From positions 833,560 through 897,559 of the forward strand of contig NC_079375.1 in NCBI RefSeq assembly GCF_021018895.1: DNA of 64,000 bases. Direction: 5' to 3'. Shown one piece after another: positions 56,946 to 64,000 of the stretch. This DNA comes from Seriola aureovittata (Eukaryota > Chordata > Actinopteri > Carangiformes > Carangidae). A program made the position numbers and the translations under genes. Below the pieces are notes generated by a model, which worked only from the letters and a program-made list of their open reading frames with translations, was not told the origin of the DNA and did not search any database. Position 1 is the first letter of the stretch. The number at the start of each line of letters is the position of its first letter.

Positions 56946-58064
56946 CAACACAAGTCAAAGTTGTAGTTTCTTGGGGAACAGCTCATCTTCAAAGCCAAGT
57001 GAATTAACTATGCTAACTGACATTAACTGATGCTAGTTGAGCTGAATGCTTTAAAAGAGCAGATTTTCAAGTGCTTTTCATGCTTTGAAATAATGATAAC
57101 AGACGCCATTGAGCAGTTTACTGAGTAAACAGTGAAACATGAGTTAGAGCTACTTCCTAAATACTCTGGCACATAACCCCACCATAAAACAGCAAATTTT
57201 GTCATTTTCATATTTTGGTTGGTACTGATAGACTGATTCTGTTACTTTCAGAATCTGTTTCCAACCTTTTTTGCCAAGCTAGGCTAACAGGCTCCTGTCT
57301 GTTGCCTCACATTTAGGGGACAGGTAGGAGAGTGGTTTCAATATTCTTATCTATTTCCCAAACTGTCAAACTATTCCCTTAATGTGATGTAATTCCAAGT
57401 GAGATGCAACATGTTGACAGAGGAGGCTATTATTCCATGAGGGATTTGATCAGGTCACTCAGAGATTTTATTTGATTACTCAAAAGGATGCATAATTTAA
57501 CAGGCATGGGTCCTCAGGGTTGATGCACAGAGCACTGTGGGGATCGCTTGAATCTAATTAACTAGTGAACCTCAACAGCAACATAAACGCACAGACGTTG
57601 TTGTTTTGTCAGGTGACTTCCGAACACACACCTCTGACCCGTGATAAATGTTTCACTAGCAAATATGACCCATAAGCTAAAGAAGTAAAGTGTGTGGGAT
57701 TGTGCTCAGGTACTGGAAAACAAAAAATACCTTCCGTTTCAATTAGTGGTCTGGAGAAATTACCAAAATAGCCAACTCTCAACAATTAATATTTAAAATG
57801 AACAGGCAGGAAGTATTTTGGAAAATATGGGGCGCCTACATGAATACAATATTCAATGACTAACCAGGTGATGCCAATCTTTACCCTGTGTAATCTTTTC
57901 TTTTTTGTGTTCTTAGTTTGATTGTTTTTATTTTAATCATTATGATAATTATCATTCATTTCTTTCATTCATATCATTCTTTATCAGTCGTTGTCTTTCA
58001 TTTATGTGTTTAGTGATTTTGTTAAACTAACTCATGGTTATAAAACCAGAATTTGACCCAGACA
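56946..58064. other. Anonymous sequence
   Basis: No gene or repeat recognised. The stretch 57,360-57,620 has no simple repeats and looks like ordinary unique sequence. Confidence 0.35.
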
Positions 58065-59841
58065 TATTTTTTTAACCTTTATTTATTCAGGTAATTCCCA
58101 TTGAGATAGAGATCTCATTTTCAAGAGAGAACTGAATGTACATAAAAACATAATAAAAAAAAATTCATGAACAGATAGAAAAAATACTTTAAAAACAATT
58201 TAAATAACAAATGATAAAATTATTATTATTATTATAATTGCAATAAAAATAATACACAAGGAAAATTTTAAGGATATAAGATGCCAAGATTATAAAAAGC
58301 AGTAAACAGTCTCATAAATTAAATTAATTGCATTCTGTTTTGGGAAGAAGTCTACCTGAAGTACTTGGCGTGTTAGCCGATCATGTGACCAAGTTTGGTG
58401 CTTACCAACTGAACTGATCAAGAAAGACATAATATATACAATGGTAATTTCCCAAAAGGGCTTTGTAAATTAATTGGTACCAATGCATGTTTCGTCTTTC
58501 TGAGAGAGGACCAACCAACCTTCTTATATAGGGTGCAATGATGGGTAACATAAAGATCAATGGTAAAAAAATGGAGGGCGAAATGGTTTTAGATTATTGC
58601 GATGTGATTTATAGGCATGCAGTTCCTTCTATCCTCAAACCCCTGAATTCAGTGAACCAACAGGAAAACAGCTTCAATGATCTTTTCTCTGCAGGGCAGA
58701 AGGAATCTGGCTCTATTTCTGTACCAAGATACCAAGATATTTGTACTCTGGAACTCTCTCAATTTTGAATCCATCGACCGTTGAGATATGGATGTTGCTG
58801 TTGACTGTATTTCTGGTCTAGAAAACAACATAAAACAACAACAGTTTGCAGAGTCATAATGGCTGATTGAAAAGAATCTGCAAAGCAACATATAATAGTG
58901 TCATCTGCATATAGATGGACATGACAGTCAGTTAATGATGAGATAATGTTATTAATGTAAATGGAAAAAACAATTGGACCCAATACGGAGTCTTGTGGCA
59001 CACCTTTGGCTATAGGCAAAATTCTGATTTGACTGATTTGATTTTCCATTTTTACACAATGCTGCCTCCCAGATAGGTAATTCTGAAACCAGCTCAAGCA
59101 GAGTCAAAACCAATACAATGTAACCTCAAATGTATCAAATTCCTTCGACAGATCAACAAAAAAGAGCAGCAGAATATTTTCTCCCGTCTATGCCAGTTAC
59201 ACTGTCCTTTTTATTTAGTAGCTATGATGGTGCTATAAAGACAGATTGGTACGGGTTTAGGACTGAGTACCTAGAGAGAAATTATAGAATTTTGTCCAGA
59301 AAACACAACAATAGGTAGATAACTGGTGACATTACTTCTATCCTCTCATTTATGCAGTGGAAAAATATGAGCAGATTTCCAAACACTAAGAACTAAACCT
59401 GAAGAGACTGAATTAATAAAATCTTCTCTGTGAATAATGGAGAGGACAGTCAAAGAAAGAAGTTTTCCTCTCCAGTTGATTTCCCTGGATCAATTGTTTG
59501 TAGTGCATTAAAAACTACATGAGAAGAGAAGCAAAGTAGGGCAAAGTGAGGGGCATAAAACTCCAACTGAGGCAAAATGTTTATTAAAAACTGAGCAGAT
59601 CTCCTTATTATCAGATAATACCCAATCATCTGATTTGATATGTATAGGTAGGGAAGTTGTATTTTTATTTGAAGTAGTATTCACTACTGTCCAGAATTTT
59701 TATGTGTCAGTGTAAAATACAAATTAGATCTAAATAATATTCAGACATATCTTTTCTCATAGAAGTAGTATACTTTTATCTAAGCTGCTAATAATTTAGC
59801 CATTCAGGTGGGTCCTTTGTACATTCTGCGAGAGTCCAGGC
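58065..59841 (-). pseudogene. LINE reverse transcriptase half and 3' UTR
   Basis: Reading the minus strand from 59,838: a W-L-N-Y...S-E-Y-Y-L-D-L-I linker, V-W-K-S-A-H-I-F-P-L-H-K, F-V-D-L-S-K-E-F-D-T (motif A, near 59,150), WFQNYLSGRQHCVKME, G-V-P-Q-D-S-V-L-G-P-I-V-F-S-I-Y-I-N-N-I and L-Y-A-D-D-T-I-I (catalytic motif). Then follow a K-Y-L-G-I-W-like segment and Y-R-N-R-A-R-F. The 3' UTR ends AATAAAGGTTAAAAAAATA on the minus strand at 58,065-58,085. Frameshifts and stops are scattered through it. The matching endonuclease lies at 62,375-62,900, the two halves being split by an insertion. Clade not assigned beyond the endonuclease-bearing non-LTR elements. Confidence 0.8.
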
Positions 59842-59975
59842 TGTCACGGTTTGAGGTAAGGCTGGACCTAAATGCAGCCAACACAAGGGAGTTAATGGGA
59901 AATGTTTAATAAACAAAAGAATATACAAAACTGGTAAAAACTCAAAAATCCAAAATGTAGGCAAACAGGAAGCCA
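59842..59975 (-). mobile_element. LTR-like 3' terminus
   Basis: Its plus strand starts TGTCACGGTTTGAGGTAAG and GCTGGACCTAAATGCAG, paralleling the plus-strand start of the LTR at 51,691 (TGTCAGG...GTAAG-TGGACCCAAATGCAG). On the minus strand it carries AATAAACATTTCCC before the TGACA end, as expected for the R-U5 end of an LTR. It abuts the DIRS-type RT on one side and the interrupted LINE on the other. Confidence 0.55.
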
Positions 59976-60465
59976 AAGCTGGATCTTCAGACCAGACACT
60001 TGCAGATGAGACAGGGCAGCTGCAATCACCCTGGTGAACACTGAAAGAGAGAGGCCAAATGGGAGAATCTTGAATTGACAGGCCTGCACCTGAAAGGCGA
60101 ACCGTAGGTACAGTCTGTGGTCCTTGCAGATGAGTACATGAAAGTAAGCATCTTTCAAGTCCAGGGAAGTGAACCACTCCCCACTTTGGATTGACTGTGC
60201 CATTTTTTAACATTTTGAAAGGTAACACCTTTAAGAACGCATTCAGTGGCCTCAGATCTAATATGGGCAGCAGGCCACCGTCTTTATTGGAATTATGAAG
60301 TATTTGGAGTAAAACCCAGCGTGCCTCCTTCTGCAGGAGGGTAATGATTTTGTCTACTAAAACCTGTCCCCTAACTGGACCCCAGAAGAGGGAGGTGGAC
60401 GTTGCCAAAACTGGATTCTGTATCCATTTGCCACAGTAGCCAGAACCCAAGGGTCTGACACACAT
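59976..60465 (-). pseudogene. DIRS-type reverse transcriptase fragment
   Basis: The minus strand gives K-D-G-G-L-L-P-I-L-D-L-R-P-L-N and V-L-P-F-K-M-L (60,285-60,208). After a frameshift come EWFTSLDLKDAYFHV with the motif-A Asp (near 60,160), H-R-L-Y-L-R-F-A-F, L-P-F-G-L-S-L-S and a V-F-T-R-V-I-A-A-A-L-S-H-L segment. This set is characteristic of DIRS-type (tyrosine-recombinase) retrotransposons. The reading stops just before the YxDD catalytic block, where the LTR-like terminus starts. RNase H, the methyltransferase-like domain and the tyrosine recombinase are absent. Non-functional. Confidence 0.8.
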
Positions 60466-61565
60466 TTTTCCCAGCTGTCCAGGCTTTGCTTGGAAACAGG
60501 CACCGTGGCGGTCCCAGTGCTAGGCGTTGTTCCCCTGTGGTCCTGGACCTCTGGGAAGGCACTTTCTTACTGGCATCTCTTTATGAGCATGGCAGGTACC
60601 TTTGTTGATGCTGTGGTGGTCACTACCAGAGGCTACAAATTCTGTCCTCTGTCATATGTCAAAGTTCCGGGACCACGATGTCTGGCGTGGGGACTGAGGG
60701 CCTGTGGACCTATACCCAGCAACTCCTGCTCTGTTGAAAGTGCACTGAACACTAGTGCACTAGTCAGGCCTTTCCTGATGTTCTCTGGCAACAAGGTCTG
60801 TGCCAGCCAAATCTGCCTGCACCCCAGCATGGCTGATGACATGGTCGCACCAATGTCCCTTGTGAGCTGGGCATGGGCTATGAGGGCCGAGTCAATCCGG
60901 TTAATAGTATCCTGATCCTCTGGGTTGGCAGTCTTCCCAATAGCTGCCAGCACAACAATCTTGGCTGCTCAAGATCCTTGACATGACATCATAAGCTGAT
61001 GTTCCAACATCTTCCATACTACACTGACCTGACTCTCCCCCACACAGTGAGGTGTTGAGTCTTTCCTCTGCTACGTCCCCTGACGGCCTGTCACTCTCAA
61101 ACAGGCAACTCTGATAGGAAGGAAACTCATCATGGGAGGCCAAACTTGGCTCAAGATGCTCAGGCGCTGTGCGAAAGGTCGGATGCTGAGCCTCAATTCT
61201 ACCCAGTCTGTCTGAGAGACTTTGAATAGCCACCAGAATCTTCCCCTGAGTATCGTCCTGCTGTGCTGGGTCATCTGCAGCAGCCGATGGACTAAGCGGC
61301 TCTCCAGGGCCCTGCAAAAAAAAGCTGAGTGCTCTCTTTTGCGCTTCTTGCTCCATTTACAGACATCTGTTCGCCCTTACCTGAGCATGTGGAGGATGAG
61401 CTGCTGCTTTACCACGTGCAGACTGCTCCAAGCTCTTCGTCCGACGAATACACTCCTCCAGAGGGAGCTCAGTTGCACTACTGCAGGGATTCTCAATATC
61501 CTCCATCAGATGTGCCACCCCCAACTAGGTCGGGCATTCTCGAATGCGATCACGGGGATCCATAG
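60466..61565 (-). pseudogene. DIRS-type gag-like ORF1 relic
   Basis: On the minus strand a start near 61,563 opens M-D-P-R-D-R-I-R-E-C-P. A stop and frameshifts follow. Then come an S-A-A-A-D-D-P-A-Q-Q-D-D region, a predicted coiled-coil-like I-Q-S-L-S-D-R-L-G-R-I-E, and further on I-D-S-A-L-I-A-H-A-Q-L-T and C-R-Q-I-W-L-A-Q-T-L-L-P. This arrangement, with R-Q-x-W-L-x-Q before the RT region, is the layout of fish DIRS-type ORF1. The biochemical role is presumed to be RNA packaging. It is continuous in orientation with the RT fragment, so both belong to one element. Confidence 0.65.
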
Positions 61566-62374
61566 CCACATGGCAGAAACAACAACACTGGGCAGCTTTG
61601 AACTTTTTTTTAAATGTATTTATTTAAATCACTCACTGATTAATTCTTCAAAAATCAAATACCCACTGCGAGAGCAACATAAAAGCACCACAATGGCGTT
61701 TACAGTATAAGAAACTTGAAGCGTGAAGCTGTCTTGAGAAATATATATTTAATCGTTCCAAGACTAGGTAAACATCAAAAATAAATCAACCTCACTACTG
61801 AGGAAAGTGTAAGATTAACACAATATCAGATATAAACAAAGGCTCCCACACTCTGTGCACAAATGCACGAGGGGTACAAACAAATCCCCCCTCGCAGCGA
61901 ACAGCGAGCACCTGGGGATACACACAGAAAATCAATTTACAGATTCTTCTGTTGCTTGATAATGGTTACAACAACCGTAGTTCACATACCAATGTTCTAA
62001 AATAACTCTTAAGTCTTACTCAAGAGTCATAAATTAAGTTACCTGGAAAAGACGAAACGGGGTTAACAACGTTAACACACATGCTACGAAATGCGTATAC
62101 TTACTGCTTCAAACACAATCCACACAATCCTCAGGGACACAAGGCAGCTTCACATATGTGACGGATTGATCACAGTAGAGTTTTTAATACTTACGGTCTC
62201 GAATGAGGCGAGTAAGGAAAAGAGGAAGAGGCTTGTTCACTCGGATGCTTTTATAGGCAGCAAGCCACTTAAGGTCAGTCACATGACTTTGTTGACATAA
62301 GGTCTCGAGGATAGGTAGTAGGACGGCATCATTAAAGGTAAAAGATTGTGGTGACGGTCTGAGTGAGGTCAAAA
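61566..62374 (-). promoter_or_regulatory. Putative 5' leader of the DIRS-type element
   Basis: On the minus strand a TATAAAA box lies at 62,249-62,255, about 690 bp before the ORF1 start. A splice-donor-like CCGTAAGTA near 62,190 and an acceptor-like CTTTTCCAG near 62,045 could define a small leader intron. The right boundary is set by where LINE similarity resumes. No inverted terminal repeat was identified. Confidence 0.35.
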
Positions 62375-62900
62375 TAGATAGGAATTTGTGAAATGCTCCA
62401 ATGCCAGTTCTACGTTTAGCATTTTCGGCGTACCATAAATATCACTATGATGTAGATCATTTAAAAAAGCATGTTCATTAAAACTTCTAAAATTCCTTTT
62501 AATGACAACTCAAGATTGGGTTCTTTTCAGATGTGTATCCCTAAAACAAGCTATAGGACAATGGTCACTTATTTTGAGATCAAAAACTCCTCAAGCAACA
62601 ATTTTATCTGGCCTATTAGATAGAATTAAGTCAATTACTGTAAATGTTTTAAATTTGGTCTGGTTGGGGCAATAATCAACTGGGATGAATTAAGATTGCT
62701 ACAACTTTCCTTAAAATAATTAGAAACATTTGTTAACCAATCCATGTTAAAATCATGGACGTTAGTTGGCTCCTTCTGATGACCAATCAGAGTGATGGAA
62801 GAAACACATGGGATAGTAATAAGATTGGGATTTTGGGAAGCATCATTTAAGGAACACAGGTCTTTTCTAAAACATTTATATTATTGTGTGAAGGTCTGTC
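62375..62900 (-). pseudogene. LINE endonuclease (APE-type) half
   Basis: The minus strand gives H-D-F-N-M-D-W at 62,737-62,757, where the family has G-D-F-N. It then gives L-I-I-A-P-T-R-P-N, I-D-L-I-L-S-N-R-P-D-K-I, I-S-D-H-C-P (62,555-62,572) with the catalytic Asp-His pair, and L-E-H-F-T-N-S close to 62,375. These are the C-terminal motifs of the apurinic-like endonuclease that nicks target DNA for non-LTR elements. Stops and frameshifts are present and the N-terminal endonuclease motifs are not recognisable. It is the upstream part of the LINE whose RT lies at 58,065-59,841. Confidence 0.75.
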
Positions 62901-63745
62901 AGAGTTTAAAACATGAATAGTAAAAGTGTTCGTAAGTATGTGAACTAACATTGTCCTCTTGGAAAAGTACTGCAGACTCCTGGTCACCAGGAGAGCCTGT
63001 GAGTACGTAACTAGGTGTGGTGATGGTGAGGCTTGGGTGGAACTTGTGACACACGGTGATCGGAAGTCATCGTCATGTTCAGGTATGTGGCAGGCAGCAG
63101 TCAGTTCTATGAGGGCAGACAGATAAGAGCCAGGTGTGGAGACTCAGTCCTGCTAAAACGTCCAATGCCTCTCTTGAAAGGAGCGATGGGACTGGAGATA
63201 AAAAGCTGCTTGCCAGAAACTTTAAGAGAGGCTAGGAGGCTGCTAAATCAGCCCCAGAAGATCACTAACCCTTAAGCCAGGAAAACAGTAGGTTTTCGCT
63301 GATCCCTTTTTTATATATCACACAAATGAATCCCCAATACTGTAATGAATGTGGCCCACCTGGCCTCCCTGAGTGGAGGACTGGGTGGGATGCAGACCGT
63401 GGGCACACCGACTTCAGCATGGAGCTGGATGGAAGTGGGGTGTCGCCAGTCAGAGGAGGGAAGTCGTGAAGGTTGAGGATGTTGAATCTGTTTTCCAGCG
63501 GGATGTCATAGATTTGGAGAGTACAACAGAGTGAACTGTTCCCCTCCCTATAACCCTTTTTGCAGGCACTGACCACTGTCCAGGGTTCACAATGTAGCAG
63601 AGTGGAGCTTGCATAGGCCTTGGGTTTGGCCCCAAGCTGGACCCAGTGGACAGTCAGGATTATCAGAATAGAGAGAAGTCCACAGACTTATAAATACTAT
63701 GTTGTTATTATATGATACAGAGAGAGAGAGAGATTTAAACATAAA
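62901..63745. other. Unassigned sequence
   Basis: No gene recognised. A minus-strand open frame of 103 codons at 63,265-63,576 includes D-I-P-L-E-N-R-F, vaguely like linkers in fish LINE ORF1 proteins, but the match is too short to call. A (GA)n stretch lies at 63,719-63,734. Confidence 0.35.
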
Positions 63746-64000
63746 TGTCATGGTTTGCCATGACAGACATTTTATGTTTGAGTTTTTGTATTATGTGTGC
63801 ACTTTGAGTTTGGTCATTTCCTGTTTTATTTTGTAGTTACTTTCCTTGTGTCTCGATGTTTGTACTTCCTGTCTTTGTCCTGTTTCCCTGTTTGGTGATT
63901 GTCTGCCCCGCCCTTGCCTCCCTTGTGTCTCTATAGTCTCTGTCCTCCCCTCTGTGTGTCAGTTCGTCTGTTCAAATTCCCTTTGTTAACTCATGCTTCT
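63746..64000 (+). mobile_element. LTR of the 51,691 family, cut by the window edge
   Basis: It starts TGTCATGGTTTGCCATG like the minus-strand start of the solo LTR. It shares TTTCCTGTTTTATTTTGTA, GTGATTGTCTGCCCCGCCC and the CTATAGTCT promoter region (63,931), but lacks about 25-30 bp between GCCCCGCCC and TTGCCTCC. It runs to the end of the window, so whether it is a solo LTR or the 5' LTR of a longer element cannot be decided here. Confidence 0.75.

Noticed and set aside
1..64000. CRISPR array, operon or prokaryotic features
   Set aside because: The content is vertebrate: SINEs, LINEs, Tc1 relics and long dinucleotide tracts. No spaced identical repeats of CRISPR type and no dense gene packing.

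Overview
The window looks like teleost fish nuclear DNA, probably from a percomorph-type genome. The evidence is AT-rich sequence, many long (CA/GT)n tracts, a V-SINE-like element, two Tc1-type transposase fragments, fish-type LINEs, a DIRS-type element and a Gmr1-type Ty3/gypsy element. I recognise no host gene. The window reads as an intergenic region or a very large intron, and almost everything that can be named is a decayed mobile element. One weak exon candidate is listed at 6,530-6,641.

Layout. 0-9 kb: a Tc1 fragment, mostly anonymous sequence, an AT-rich stretch and the first copy of a 1.6-1.8 kb inverted-terminal-repeat element. 9-19 kb: a V-SINE-like element, a 0.9 kb MITE-like element, an unusual homopolymer cluster (G29, T16, C15), a direct-repeat pair around 15.6 and 18.2 kb, a TIR element lodged in a TA microsatellite, and the first copy of a repeat rich in TGACCTTTGACC. 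19-34 kb: mostly anonymous sequence with an SGNH-hydrolase-like relic, a tRNA-headed SINE fragment, an inverted second copy of the MITE-like element, further copies of the TGACCTTTGACC repeat, a SINE core and microsatellites. 34-42.3 kb: an L2/CR1-like LINE 3' end on the minus strand, a short Gmr1 gag fragment bracketed by a 67-69 bp direct repeat, then a longer Gmr1-type relic on the plus strand (leader, gag, protease, integrase, reverse transcriptase). 42-58 kb: a second Tc1 3' end, a large palindromic foldback, a solo LTR with a 5-bp target duplication and the second copy of the 1.6-1.8 kb element. 58-63 kb (minus strand): a LINE whose endonuclease and reverse transcriptase are separated by an insertion made of a DIRS-type gag/RT relic ending in an LTR-like terminus. 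A second member of the solo-LTR family runs off the right edge.

The most informative region is 38.4-42.3 kb. The integrase lies upstream of the reverse transcriptase on the same strand, the pol order that defines Gmr1-like Ty3/gypsy elements, and the gag carries a SCAN-like capsid segment. All of its coding parts are broken by stops, frameshifts, deletions or lost catalytic residues, so it is a fossil. Nothing here forms a working operon or pathway. The possible functional interest lies in regulatory-looking motifs carried by repeats (nuclear-receptor-type DR1 sites), possible secondary-structure formers and the history of nested insertions.
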